From: a virus
Reading direction: 5' to 3' (one strand)
DNA length: 64,000 bases
IMG/VR virus record: IMGVR_UViG_3300044470_000123
Location: 1 to 64,000 of that record
Made by a program: the position numbers and the translations under genes. The number at the start of each line of letters is the position of its first letter. The first letter of the stretch is position 1. Shown piece after piece: positions 30,319-40,170 of this stretch. Below the pieces are notes generated by a model. It saw nothing but the letters and a program-made list of their open reading frames with translations, did no database searches and had not been told where the DNA came from.

Positions 30319-32337
30319 TTATGCTGAAACCGTTGGCTGACCAATATGATTAACACCAGTAATATAACAACTTGATGTATTCTTAGTAATAACACTACTA
30401 GTAGGTAATGTAGTTTTTAAATCTATCTTAAGTCCCTCTAAACTTGCTGCAGCATTAGTTTTAATCTGTACTCCTAAACTAGAGTCAGATGTCATTTTAC
30501 CTGCTGAAGTCTTCATAGTTATACTGCCTAAATTAGTCTTATGAGATATATTACCTTGAGTCAAAACATTAACTGTAAAATCTCCTTGAGATGTTTGAAA
30601 AGATCTTTTACCCGTAGTAGATATGTTTTCTGTTATATCTCCTAAAGTAATATTAGTAGTTCGGTTACCTTGAACTTGTATGGTCTCTTTTATATTACCT
30701 GTAGTACTTATAAGTATCTCATGTGACCCTTTAATACAAGATATTTTTTTAGAGCCTAAGTTCTCCTGAGCCTCATTAGATACAGCTAAAGTATAGGTGT
30801 CCCCCACATTCACATTCCTATTAGTGCCTACGAAAGTACTAAAGAAACCTTCTATCTTCTCTTTCTTCATACCCTTTATATCGAAAGTATCTCCACCTGA
30901 TATTATAGTCTCTCTGGAACCTAGAACTTCTTTTCTTTCATAACCACCTACTTTTTCTATTTTTTTATACTTAGATATATCATCCAATACTTTATCTGGC
31001 TGTTCAAAGTCATAGATAGTACTTTCAGGAGAAGATCCGTATTGGAAATAGGCTCTATCATTAGTCTCTATGTGTATACTTGTAGAGTTTAAAGATCTAT
31101 TATTGATATCAGAATCATTATGATTACCTGATATAACCCACTTTAGACCACCTTTAAGTGTTAGATCCCACGCATTACCTAAAGTATCATCTGCTCCCCA
31201 TATCTCTTTTTTATTACCTTCTGCTAAGATAGACATAGATCTACCTTTACCTAAACCTCCACCAGAAGCTCCAGGTATAAACTGGTAGAAATGCCCTTCT
31301 TTGTCGATACCAAAAAATGCTCCTTTACCTTCGTAGTTTTCACGAGTAGGAGCATACATCATTAAAGCCATACCATATTTTTCAGGCTGATCTTTTATAA
31401 GTGGTACGAAGGAAAAAGACCCATCTGTAGAATCATGTGATCCAAATAGATTTACTCCTAATAGCTTTCCATATGTGTTAGGTTTAGTAGAGTTGTTACC
31501 TGCAAAATTACCCATACAAAATATTGCTACAGGTCTACGCATTTCTGGATTAAAATCATAGTTCATGTCATTTATAGGAAGTTTAGAAGATCCTTGGTCT
31601 TCTACTTCTATAAGATACTCTGAATAGTACTTGCTAAATTCGCTAGAGTCTTCTGGCTTTAGCTGATAAGCTATCCTACCGTCTCTTAGCGTGTGTTTAA
31701 AAGCGAAGTGATCATCATCTGCATTAGGTTTACCTAAAGAATTCCTTTGGATTATACCAGCATTTAACCATACTCCACTAGAAAATAAAGAGTTGGTTAA
31801 AGATGTAGATATTATAGAGTGATCTGAACTTCTAAGTATTAAAGAGTCTCCGTAGGCGTCTTCTAAAGATGTATCATAACTTAATAGTATCTCAGATCCT
31901 TCTCCTGATCCTAAATTTATTTCCCCTGGGCGTAGTAGTCTATGCCTATAAAAAAGGTCATTATCTACAGATTGTACAGTATCAGGCCATTTTTTAACAT
32001 GTTGTTGATCTATAGCATATAGGTGCATTGGTATATATGCTATTGGATATACTGTCTCAAATTCATTGTTTACACCTAATACCACTAAAGACCCTTTTTC
32101 TGGCATACCTGATATAAAAGATGAAGTACCTGCAAAAGGTTGTGTTATGGGTATATTAAGGATAGTAGTATCTTTAAATCTGGTTTGAACAGACATGGTC
32201 TGTCGTTCTATATCTACATCTACTACTTCAGCTACCCAAATATTGATATCAAGTTTCTGCATAGATGCAGGGGGACGAGCACCTTCAGGTAACTTAAAAC
32301 CCCTATGCTGAAATGCTTGTATTAGTTTTTCGTTCAT
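30319..32337 (-). CDS. Central baseplate spike (gp5/VgrG-like, OB fold plus beta-helix)
   Basis: This 672-residue protein starts with an OB-fold region (residues 30-105: NIWVAEVVDVDIERQTMSVQ, GSLVVLGVNNEFETVYPIAY) as in gp5/VgrG-type spikes. A beta-rich middle follows. The C-terminus (about 490-650) has a repetitive triple-stranded beta-helix pattern (NRTTNITLGDITENISTTG, TQGNISHKTNLGSITMKTS), which forms the membrane-piercing needle in this family. No lysozyme domain is embedded, unlike T4 gp5; a lytic domain is instead on the hub-side protein at 34660-35985. Its ATG overlaps the hub gene stop (ATGA). Confidence 0.75.
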   Translation of the reverse strand: MNEKLIQAFQHRGFKLPEGARPPASMQKLDINIWVAEVVDVDIERQTMSVQTRFKDTTILNIPITQPFAGTSSFISGMPEKGSLVVLGVNNEFETVYPIAYIPMHLYAIDQQHVKKWPDTVQSVDNDLFYRHRLLRPGEINLGSGEGSEILLSYDTSLEDAYGDSLILRSSDHSIISTSLTNSLFSSGVWLNAGIIQRNSLGKPNADDDHFAFKHTLRDGRIAYQLKPEDSSEFSKYYSEYLIEVEDQGSSKLPINDMNYDFNPEMRRPVAIFCMGNFAGNNSTKPNTYGKLLGVNLFGSHDSTDGSFSFVPLIKDQPEKYGMALMMYAPTRENYEGKGAFFGIDKEGHFYQFIPGASGGGLGKGRSMSILAEGNKKEIWGADDTLGNAWDLTLKGGLKWVISGNHNDSDINNRSLNSTSIHIETNDRAYFQYGSSPESTIYDFEQPDKVLDDISKYKKIEKVGGYERKEVLGSRETIISGGDTFDIKGMKKEKIEGFFSTFVGTNRNVNVGDTYTLAVSNEAQENLGSKKISCIKGSHEILISTTGNIKETIQVQGNRTTNITLGDITENISTTGKRSFQTSQGDFTVNVLTQGNISHKTNLGSITMKTSAGKMTSDSSLGVQIKTNAAASLEGLKIDLKTTLPTSSVITKNTSSCYITGVNHIGQPTVSA

Positions 32338-34658
32338 GGTTTAGCCTCTAAACTAAAAGAACCCATAGGTATTGATAAATTAATATTTCCAGTACCTGTG
32401 CCAGCAGTAATAGGGTCTGTAAGAAAATTTTTAAGTTTATCATCTGTGATAGTAGCAGTGTTTGTGTTATTAGCCGTACTATCAAATACTGGAGTATCTA
32501 TATAATCTGGTGAAGTATCATCTAATATTACATTACCATCAGAGACAGGGTCCTGTAATACTTTTCTAGCTATACTATCTGCCTGACCTGCTATATCTGA
32601 GTCATCTTTTAAATCTATTCCATTATTTAATTTTAAATTAGCTCCATAAGGAAAAGCGCCTATGTGTCTATAACCGTTTATATCTGTGTAAGGTATAGTA
32701 TTATCTGTTATCATGAGTAACTCATTTGACATTACTGATGCTTTAGAACCTGAAGCATTTGGCATAACATCAGAACTTTGTGTTATATTATTAAAAGTAT
32801 TTTTTGATACTTGAGCAGGAGATATTTCATAAAGACCATTAAATTTAGGTCCTGATGTAGCCTGCGTAACTCTTTTATATGCTTCTTTAGCGTTTTGGAT
32901 ATCAACATATCCTTGATTATTAAAATCTACAGAATTTGCTGCTAATTTAGTAGTTTGGTTATCTGTAGTATTATTATCACTAAAAATAGTAGCAGTAGTA
33001 ACAGGGCCTTCTCTAAATCGATATACAAATCCTCTTAAAACTCTCCCTATGTTAGAATCATTAGAAGTACTTGATCCAACACTATTACCAATAGTTACTG
33101 GTATACTACTTGTTATTTCACCAGTAGCGTCATATATACGATCTCGTCTCATTTCTAAAGATAAAGTAGTATTAGAAGATGCCCCATAAGAAAAAGTATG
33201 AGATATCCCACTAACATAGTAATAAGCATCTATATGACTTAAGTATACTGGATACCCCAATCGTAACTCCGGTCTTAAAGGGATCGATACACTACCTGAA
33301 GTAGCTCTACCGTTTATTCTAGCCATCTCTGCTGCAGCTATAAGTCTTAAAGAATTTGCGTCATTACCATAATTTATATGTGCTTGCTGATAGCGCATAC
33401 CATATCTTACCATTAGATCAAAATCTATATGAAAACCTATCATATTTATAGATGTGCCTAGCCTTTGTAAGTTAGGAGCTGTAACCTCTAAATATGTACA
33501 GATACTATCCGAGTTTGTAGAGGCATTAAAATTTAATACATCTGATGATTCTACAACATAATAAGGTATATCAGCCTTAGTAACATCCATATTATAAAAA
33601 GGTGGTTTAAAAACTACAGTACCATTTAAATCTAAATAAAATTCCATAGAGGTCATTTCACAAACTCTATTAGCTATATCTAATTTTGTTGCTTCTGTAG
33701 CTTGTGCTCCTGCCCCAAAAAGATTGATATCTCCGTAAGGTAGAACTCTGGCTAATAGATTATAATCTAAAGCTATATCTGCTGATACTTTTTCAGCATA
33801 TTTTTTACTTATGGCATCTATACCCAAAACCTGTAACTGATCTAAAACATTCATATCATTATCAGTAATAGGCTTAGTAAGACCAAACATTTCTATAGGA
33901 ACATTTTCTCCAGTAAAACTGAATCTACCTGCCCAATACTTATTTACTTCTATTGCTAAAGCTCCTATCAGTGATAGGTCCTTATTACCAAGATTAGGTT
34001 GTGTATAAATATTAGAAAAGTTTACATTACCAAAACTATATGTAGACTTGCCATCAGCAGATTTCCACTGAGTATCTTTTAAAAGTTGATTTATAATCTG
34101 CCATGGATTTTTGTTTTCAAATATAGTAGGAAAATGTTCTATATTAGGGAATCCAGCAAGACTAGAAAATACACTAGGGTTCAAAATAAGTTTTTGATAC
34201 TTCCACCAGGATAGCATATCAGCACACTGAAGAGTAAAAGTAAAAACTCCATCATTATAATCTTCAGTTACATTAGTTATGAATCCCCAGAATGCAGGAT
34301 AATATACAGGATTATTACGTAGTAAAAAACGACCTTTCATGTATATTTTTACTTCCATCATAGGAAGAAAATAAGATACTCTTACACCACTAGGTACTGT
34401 AACATAATAATCTTGATGAAGACCTTTATACTTAGGTGCTACTATACTTATAGAAGCTCTTCCTGATCCTGGAGGAGACACAGCCCCATTAACAGATATA
34501 GATGTTATCCCTCCCATAGGATCTAGATTCTGCTGAGAATCTGGCTTAAGAGGTGATACTATTTTAGCGCCTACAGCTCCATTAAACAACACAAAAGCAT
34601 CTGGTGCAAGTTTTATAACTTTCCTGTACTCAAAATTATTTAAATCAAAAATAGGCAT
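32334..34658 (-). CDS. Baseplate hub protein (gp27/gpD-like)
   Basis: The ATG at 34658 (MPIFDLNN..., 774 residues) lies one base past the upstream stop and is preferred over the upstream 34790 start, whose extra 44 residues overlap the neighbouring gene and look like out-of-frame hydrophobic translation. The N-terminal 150 residues carry hub-like motifs (GGITSISVNGAVSPPGSGRA, FWGFITNVTEDYNDGVFTFT, LQCADMLSWWKYQKL) resembling the tube-like domains of gp27/gpD hubs. The C-terminal 300 residues are Ser/Thr/Asn-rich linker. It lies directly upstream of the spike gene, the canonical hub-spike order. Confidence 0.65.
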   Translation of the reverse strand: MPIFDLNNFEYRKVIKLAPDAFVLFNGAVGAKIVSPLKPDSQQNLDPMGGITSISVNGAVSPPGSGRASISIVAPKYKGLHQDYYVTVPSGVRVSYFLPMMEVKIYMKGRFLLRNNPVYYPAFWGFITNVTEDYNDGVFTFTLQCADMLSWWKYQKLILNPSVFSSLAGFPNIEHFPTIFENKNPWQIINQLLKDTQWKSADGKSTYSFGNVNFSNIYTQPNLGNKDLSLIGALAIEVNKYWAGRFSFTGENVPIEMFGLTKPITDNDMNVLDQLQVLGIDAISKKYAEKVSADIALDYNLLARVLPYGDINLFGAGAQATEATKLDIANRVCEMTSMEFYLDLNGTVVFKPPFYNMDVTKADIPYYVVESSDVLNFNASTNSDSICTYLEVTAPNLQRLGTSINMIGFHIDFDLMVRYGMRYQQAHINYGNDANSLRLIAAAEMARINGRATSGSVSIPLRPELRLGYPVYLSHIDAYYYVSGISHTFSYGASSNTTLSLEMRRDRIYDATGEITSSIPVTIGNSVGSSTSNDSNIGRVLRGFVYRFREGPVTTATIFSDNNTTDNQTTKLAANSVDFNNQGYVDIQNAKEAYKRVTQATSGPKFNGLYEISPAQVSKNTFNNITQSSDVMPNASGSKASVMSNELLMITDNTIPYTDINGYRHIGAFPYGANLKLNNGIDLKDDSDIAGQADSIARKVLQDPVSDGNVILDDTSPDYIDTPVFDSTANNTNTATITDDKLKNFLTDPITAGTGTGNINLSIPMGSFSLEAKP

Positions 34659-34659
34659 T

Positions 34660-35985
34660 TTATTTTCCTTCAACATGATTAATATAGTCTTGCACAGTAT
34701 TAATGCCTGGATTCTGTTTAGCAAATGTAGGATAATTAAGAGCAGGTACAATACTGCTAAATGAAGTATCAGGCGGTACATAACGAGCACTAGGGTAGAA
34801 TACTGCCATATAAACAGATTGGTTTGTCGTATATTTCCACTGTGAAAGATATTTTAGCACAGGACCTCGTAACTGACTTTCAGCGTCTGGATATTGTGCA
34901 ATCAAAGCATTAGAGTCACTAAATCCTAGTTTCATAGCTGTTGCTTGTGTAAATTGAATCAGACCTCGGGCACTAGATCCTTCTTTATTCTCTGCTTGTG
35001 CATCCCACCCACTTTCAAAATGAATAAGATTTATAAGAGTTTGTTGATTGATGCCTAAAGAAGAAGCAACATCCGTAATCGCCTGTTTAACTTTTTCATC
35101 AGCAAGAACTTTTTTTTCATCGCTTGTGTAATTAGCAACACTGGCAGGAGTAGATGTGGTTTCAGAATTAATGTTAGAGGCCCCATCTGTCTCATTAGTA
35201 TTTGTACTGAATATTTTTTTCAATCCTACCGTATCTAACTGAGCTATCTCATCAAAATTATATTTACCTTGTGTATGTATTGTAATATCTGTAGTATTAT
35301 TATCTCCTATTCTTAAATGACCATCTACTGGCTCTCCTCTTAACCCAGATATTATAAATTCAAAATTAAAAGAAAATCTAAAAGGCATCTCTGTAGTTTC
35401 ATCAACAGTAAGATTACTAAATGAACCTAAATAATCAGTATTATCATAACTTATTTTAATTTGATCTAAAACATTAATAACTCTACCGGGGTCACTGTTA
35501 AAAATATCAGTATTATCTATACCGTTTTGATGACCGCTAAAAAAATAATAGCCATTGTTTTTAAAAAGACCTATAAAAGATATAAAATTTTTAAAAGATA
35601 ATGAACTTTTTCTATAATATGAGGATAGTCCTATACCATAAACATAAAAAGCTGCTGTAGATAAATTAGTTGTAAAAGTTTGTTGACTTCTTCCCCACAA
35701 AGTAGAAACCCAGCCGCTTCTTGTAAGTGCGTCTGAAGATATAAAAGTTTGACCTATAGTTAAATCAGATGGATTTATTAATAGTGTCATTGAAACACTA
35801 TCTGTATCAGAAGCCTGATTATAGATAGAAACTGTAAAAAGCTTAAAATCTACAGCTCTGGTTACTGCTGTTATATAAGGTAAATCTATAGAAGCTCCAG
35901 TAGGTTGAACAAAAAAACCTCCTCCAGAATGATTTGTTACTAAATCATTAAAAGCTTTTATAGTATTCTGAGTATCTGTAACCAT
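34660..35985 (-). CDS. Tail-tube-end/hub protein with C-terminal lysozyme-like (SLT) domain
   Basis: This 441-residue protein joins two parts. Residues 1-230 form a tail-tube/hub fold shared with the 36000-37022 product: both have ALTRSGWVSTLWG- or TTMTGWVEEHWG-type motifs and a FxxYGIG segment. Residues 290-441 form a soluble-lytic-transglycosylase/goose-lysozyme-like domain with catalytic Glu in LINLIHFESGWDAQAEN, followed by ARGLIQFTQATAMKLGF. This domain cuts peptidoglycan during DNA entry. A polar linker (SETTSTPASV) separates the halves. The fold assignment of the N-terminal half is by resemblance only. Confidence 0.75.
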   Translation of the reverse strand: MVTDTQNTIKAFNDLVTNHSGGGFFVQPTGASIDLPYITAVTRAVDFKLFTVSIYNQASDTDSVSMTLLINPSDLTIGQTFISSDALTRSGWVSTLWGRSQQTFTTNLSTAAFYVYGIGLSSYYRKSSLSFKNFISFIGLFKNNGYYFFSGHQNGIDNTDIFNSDPGRVINVLDQIKISYDNTDYLGSFSNLTVDETTEMPFRFSFNFEFIISGLRGEPVDGHLRIGDNNTTDITIHTQGKYNFDEIAQLDTVGLKKIFSTNTNETDGASNINSETTSTPASVANYTSDEKKVLADEKVKQAITDVASSLGINQQTLINLIHFESGWDAQAENKEGSSARGLIQFTQATAMKLGFSDSNALIAQYPDAESQLRGPVLKYLSQWKYTTNQSVYMAVFYPSARYVPPDTSFSSIVPALNYPTFAKQNPGINTVQDYINHVEGK

Positions 35986-35999
35986 TAATAATATCCTAA

Positions 36000-37022
36000 T
36001 TAATCCAATATTGTATCTGGTATTATAATGCTTTGATTAGTATTTCCTGGAGAATTTGTATTTGTACTAGGTGCTTTATCTAGTAAATAAATAGTTTTTT
36101 CAGCTTTAAATATAATATTATATGTTAGTCTATAAGGAGATTTAGAGTCTTCTATTATATCAAAAGAATCAAATCGTCCTATAAGTACTATATAATCATA
36201 AAATAATTTTAAATATAGTCTTTCTTTTATCATGCCTTTATATGGATGATTATTTACAAAGTCTGGGTTATTGTTTAAAAAATCATTAACTGATAAATAA
36301 TCTGCAGAATCATAATCAGAACCATTGTGATATAAACATCCATTAAGCTGAAAAAATTTAACTAACTGTTTTAAATATGCGTAAGCTGCTGTATACTCTC
36401 TCCAAGAATATGTTAATCCTACAAGTGGAATATCTGGCCCTATTCCAAAAAATGAAAAAGTAGTACCAGATAAAGATGCTGTATCTATCTCATCCCCCCA
36501 GTGTTCCTCTACCCACCCAGTCATTGTAGTAGCTCTAGATACCTTTTTTGCTGAGTTTATTGTAAAAGTTTCTGGATTAGGGTTTAATTTTAAAGTGGTT
36601 ACTATATAGTTTTCATTAAGAACTATACCTTTTCTGTTTTGATCACTATCCATCATTTCTAAATACATCGATATCCCTTGTAGTTTTTTCAAAGGAGGTC
36701 TAATCTCTAAACCATCTATAGGATCTGTTACATTTATTTTTTGCATGTAATATGTATTTAAACTAGCGTCTACAGCCCCTCTTATCGATGGTATATTTTG
36801 TGGAATATTGGCTACTAGAATAGGTTGTGCTGCAGCATATTGTTCAGAAGTTATATTTAAAGATGAACCAACCGATTTAATAGCAGTAGGATAAAAATCT
36901 GTATTAGCCTCCATAGATATAGCATTATAGTTATCTTCTATTTGACTATTTATTGTAGAATTAGAAGATAAAGACAGCCCGGAAAAAGGAGCATTTTGTA
37001 TAGTTAAATCTGTATCAGCCAT
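36000..37022 (-). CDS. Tail-tube-end/hub-like structural protein, paralogue of the 34660 gene N-terminus
   Basis: This 340-residue protein resembles the N-terminal half of the lysozyme-bearing neighbour: NPNPETFTINSAKKVSRATT aligns with LLINPSDLTIGQTFISSDAL, and FGIGPDIPLVGLTYSWREYT with the neighbour's FYVYGIGLSSYYRKSSL. It ends without a lytic domain. The two probably arose by duplication and may occupy successive rings at the distal tube. It starts 5 nt after the tape-measure gene ends, the usual site for distal-tail genes. Exact role not established. Confidence 0.6.
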   Translation of the reverse strand: MADTDLTIQNAPFSGLSLSSNSTINSQIEDNYNAISMEANTDFYPTAIKSVGSSLNITSEQYAAAQPILVANIPQNIPSIRGAVDASLNTYYMQKINVTDPIDGLEIRPPLKKLQGISMYLEMMDSDQNRKGIVLNENYIVTTLKLNPNPETFTINSAKKVSRATTMTGWVEEHWGDEIDTASLSGTTFSFFGIGPDIPLVGLTYSWREYTAAYAYLKQLVKFFQLNGCLYHNGSDYDSADYLSVNDFLNNNPDFVNNHPYKGMIKERLYLKLFYDYIVLIGRFDSFDIIEDSKSPYRLTYNIIFKAEKTIYLLDKAPSTNTNSPGNTNQSIIIPDTILD

Positions 37023-37027
37023 AGTTT

Positions 37028-40000
37028 TTATTTAACTGTATTTTCTTTAAAGTTTTTTTGGGAATATGCCTGTTGAAGACTTTCTAAAAATACATCCCTA
37101 AGCATATTTACAGTTTTTTGGTCTACTGTAGAGTTTCCATTTATTGTTATACCACCTATATTTACAACGGGAGTAGTAGAAGCTCCTCCTGTACCTTTCA
37201 ATAAACTTGGTGGTAAAGGAGTTATACCACTAAATCTTGAATCTATTAAAGATTGAGATTGATCTGTATTATTAGATCTAGATTGAGCAACAGCATCAGA
37301 AAATGCAGTCATACCTTTAGTACCCATATATTCTTGAGAAGATTTATATTTACCTCCTGTTGCTAGTTTTTCAGCTGAACTAAATACGGCATCAGTAAAA
37401 CCACTATAAACTTTTTTCTTATCCTCTATAGGTTGATTTTCTTCTCCAACCTTATCCTCTTCCCCAGGAATCATGTAACCTAAACCATGCATACTATAGG
37501 CTGATTTTAAATCTGCTAATTCTTGAGTATTACCGTCTAAAGATTTTTTTATAATAGAATATTGTTTTACATCTCCAGCAAAAAGTCCAGATACTTTAGC
37601 CCCTTTGGAAGAAGCTTCCACTAAGGTATTTAAATCTTTAATACCTTGAGATGTTGTATAAGATGCATCTGTAGCTTGTCTTTTTTTAGTAAAGTCATCT
37701 ACAACTATATCCATAGCATCTTGATTATTTTTAATAGCTTTAATAAATTCTGGAATATCTTCTTTATTATATGGCGCTTTTGTGTTTTTTAAGTAATTAT
37801 CTAGATCTTTAAGAGCATCTTTTTCCTTATCCCTAGACATTATGCCTAGATATCCTAACATCCCTACAGCATGTAAATTTAACTCCTTTAAAAATCCATT
37901 AGTAGCGTCTGCTCCTACATATTTAAGAGCTTCCTTACTTATCTCAAAATAATCTTTACTAGATGTAGTTTTATTTATAAGTTTATCTATAACAGTCTGC
38001 TCTGTTTTCATGCTTTTATCACTTAGCTTATTACCTTGTTCAAGAACTTTATAGGTATCTTCATCAGATATACCTTCACCCCCTGTAGCAGTACCTGCTA
38101 AAATTTTGTCTACATAAGATTCAAAAGGTCCTAAAAGTCCTTGATCTATTCCTTTATTAAGAGTGGATACTAAAACACTAGCTCTTTTTCTAGCTTCATC
38201 TTCACCATACTGTTTTTTAAACATTTCAACCAATTTATCTTGAAACTCATTCCTAAATTCAGCCCCGCTACCACCTTTAGCTCTAGCCTCTAATAAAGCT
38301 TTAAAATTATCTGCTAAATCTTTATTACCTTTAATCATACCATCTAAAACTTCTTTATTGGAACCAGAAGTTAACTCTTTAAATGTTTTTTGTGTTTCTC
38401 TTATACTTTCTTTAGTGTGTAATAAAGTCTCTTGAGATACACCTAAAATATTAGATAAAAGTTCTACCTGTGCTGGAGTATAATCCCCGGCTATTTTAAG
38501 TATCTTCATCATGACTTCTACAGGCTTATCCGCTAATCTCCCTAACTGCATACCTAAATCAGAAAAATCCCCTTTATTGGCTTTCATCATAGCCGTATCT
38601 AAAGTAGCTTGTCGAGCTTCTTCTTTTCTTAAATCTTCATTCAATTTTTCTATATTATCAGATATTTTATCTCTAGCATCTCCTTCAGGGGCTTTATATC
38701 GTTGTATATTAGCGGTATCTATCTGTGTTTTAATGTCTTTTATTCTATCATTAGCTTCTAAAGATACCTGATTAAATAACTCTTTAGTGGTCTTCTCCCC
38801 CATAACAAGAAAAGCTTTCATACCTTTTTTATAATCTACCCCTGAAAAAGCTTGTACCATATTATTAGCAGCTTTAGCAGCATCATCAAAACCAAGCTCT
38901 GCAGACTGAGTAAAACTACTTAATAGTGTCCCGGTACTCTTTACATAATTACCAAAATAAGACAAAGACATTACAGAGCTTTCTATAGACCCATAAAATT
39001 TATCAAGAGTAACCCCTGCCTTAGATGCATCATAAGCTATAGATCTAAGCGAAGACTTTGTAACATCAAAACTTGACTTCATGTTTAACATCTGTTTAAC
39101 TATCATATCACCTGTCTTAGTCATAGACTCCCCAAGCTCTAAACTAAGATAACGAACATCTTTTATAGCATCTCCATAAGACCCCATTTTCTGTTTAGCA
39201 CTAGTTAAAGACATACCTGCACCTGCTATAGCTGAAAACATATCTTGTATATCTTTAGATTTTATACCTAGTTTAAGATTCCTCTGTAAATCAAATATAG
39301 CATCATTAAAGTTTTTCATTTCTTTAGGTATGTTACCTATCCCTACTGTAGGACCTGCCATTTTTAAAAAAGACTTATTAAGTTCTGTCATAAAAGATTC
39401 TAAATCTACCATCCCTTTAATAAGAGATGTCACAGCTGCTGCAACCGCTAAAAAAGGGCCAGCTTTTGATAGTCCACCCAATACTTTTTCTAATCCTTTT
39501 GCTTCTCCTGGTGCCTTACCTAAAATTCCAGCTTTAGCTATCCTTTTCTTTTCTAGCTCTTTAGCTATATCCCCAAACTTACCACCAGCAGACTCTCCTC
39601 TAGAAGCCCAGTCTAACGGATTTATACCTCTTGCCCCAAAAAGATCACCTAAAGCTCCTACAGTTTTTCTAGCTTTATGAGGTCTTTCTTTTTGATCCCA
39701 TCTACTACTTTTTGCCTGTTCTTGATATTTTAGTAATTTTTCTTTTTTCTTGTTAGCTTTAGCTAGTAAACCCATTTCTTTAGTTATAGCTTCTTCTGCT
39801 AGTTTTATTTTTTCTTCCGTAAAAGTTTTTTCTGCTTCAAGCTTAACCTTATCCATTCGTAAATATTGTTTTAATAAATGTTTAATATTATCTTTTTCAA
39901 GATTACTCATTTTTTTAAGGTCAGCTTTACCTTTTTTACTTCTATAAAATTCCGCTTTCTTTATTTTTTCTAAAAGTTTTTCATCCTTCTCTCTATTTTC

Positions 40001-40165
40001 TACACTATTTTTAAGAGAAGCATTAACCTTCTCTATAGCTTTAGCCTGCTTATTTAAAACTATTTCATAACCTATACCAGCAGCATTAAGCTGTGTTTGA
40101 TATTGATTAGCTTTTTGAAGCTCTTTCGCTAATTCTTTTGCTATATTTGCTGCATTATCAGCCAT
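37028..40165 (-). CDS. Tape measure protein
   Basis: This 1045-residue protein is strongly alpha-helical. The first 160 residues are Lys/Glu-rich coiled coil (AKAIEKVNASLKNSVENREK). A hydrophobic segment follows (AGPFLAVAAAVTSLIKGMVD, about 235-255). The middle resembles other tape measures in repeated helical blocks with GLGxxxxx-like turns (AFSGVDYKKGMKAFLVMGEK, EVMMKILKIAGDYTPAQVEL). A PPSLLKGTGGAST linker precedes the helical end. It lies between the chaperone-like genes and the tail-end/hub genes, the classic location. It sets tail length and is ejected at infection. It is short for a large phage, so the tail may be modest in length. Confidence 0.85.
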   Translation of the reverse strand: MADNAANIAKELAKELQKANQYQTQLNAAGIGYEIVLNKQAKAIEKVNASLKNSVENREKDEKLLEKIKKAEFYRSKKGKADLKKMSNLEKDNIKHLLKQYLRMDKVKLEAEKTFTEEKIKLAEEAITKEMGLLAKANKKKEKLLKYQEQAKSSRWDQKERPHKARKTVGALGDLFGARGINPLDWASRGESAGGKFGDIAKELEKKRIAKAGILGKAPGEAKGLEKVLGGLSKAGPFLAVAAAVTSLIKGMVDLESFMTELNKSFLKMAGPTVGIGNIPKEMKNFNDAIFDLQRNLKLGIKSKDIQDMFSAIAGAGMSLTSAKQKMGSYGDAIKDVRYLSLELGESMTKTGDMIVKQMLNMKSSFDVTKSSLRSIAYDASKAGVTLDKFYGSIESSVMSLSYFGNYVKSTGTLLSSFTQSAELGFDDAAKAANNMVQAFSGVDYKKGMKAFLVMGEKTTKELFNQVSLEANDRIKDIKTQIDTANIQRYKAPEGDARDKISDNIEKLNEDLRKEEARQATLDTAMMKANKGDFSDLGMQLGRLADKPVEVMMKILKIAGDYTPAQVELLSNILGVSQETLLHTKESIRETQKTFKELTSGSNKEVLDGMIKGNKDLADNFKALLEARAKGGSGAEFRNEFQDKLVEMFKKQYGEDEARKRASVLVSTLNKGIDQGLLGPFESYVDKILAGTATGGEGISDEDTYKVLEQGNKLSDKSMKTEQTVIDKLINKTTSSKDYFEISKEALKYVGADATNGFLKELNLHAVGMLGYLGIMSRDKEKDALKDLDNYLKNTKAPYNKEDIPEFIKAIKNNQDAMDIVVDDFTKKRQATDASYTTSQGIKDLNTLVEASSKGAKVSGLFAGDVKQYSIIKKSLDGNTQELADLKSAYSMHGLGYMIPGEEDKVGEENQPIEDKKKVYSGFTDAVFSSAEKLATGGKYKSSQEYMGTKGMTAFSDAVAQSRSNNTDQSQSLIDSRFSGITPLPPSLLKGTGGASTTPVVNIGGITINGNSTVDQKTVNMLRDVFLESLQQAYSQKNFKENTVK

Positions 40166-40170
40166 TTTAA

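Noticed and set aside
30306-30395. Extended start of the triple-repeat gene
   Set aside because: The extra 30 residues overlap the spike gene by 77 nt and are hydrophobic out-of-frame translation; ATG 30305 has its own ribosome site.
34659-34790. Extended start of the hub gene
   Set aside because: The extra 44 residues overlap the lysozyme-bearing gene; ATG 34658 lies one base beyond its stop.
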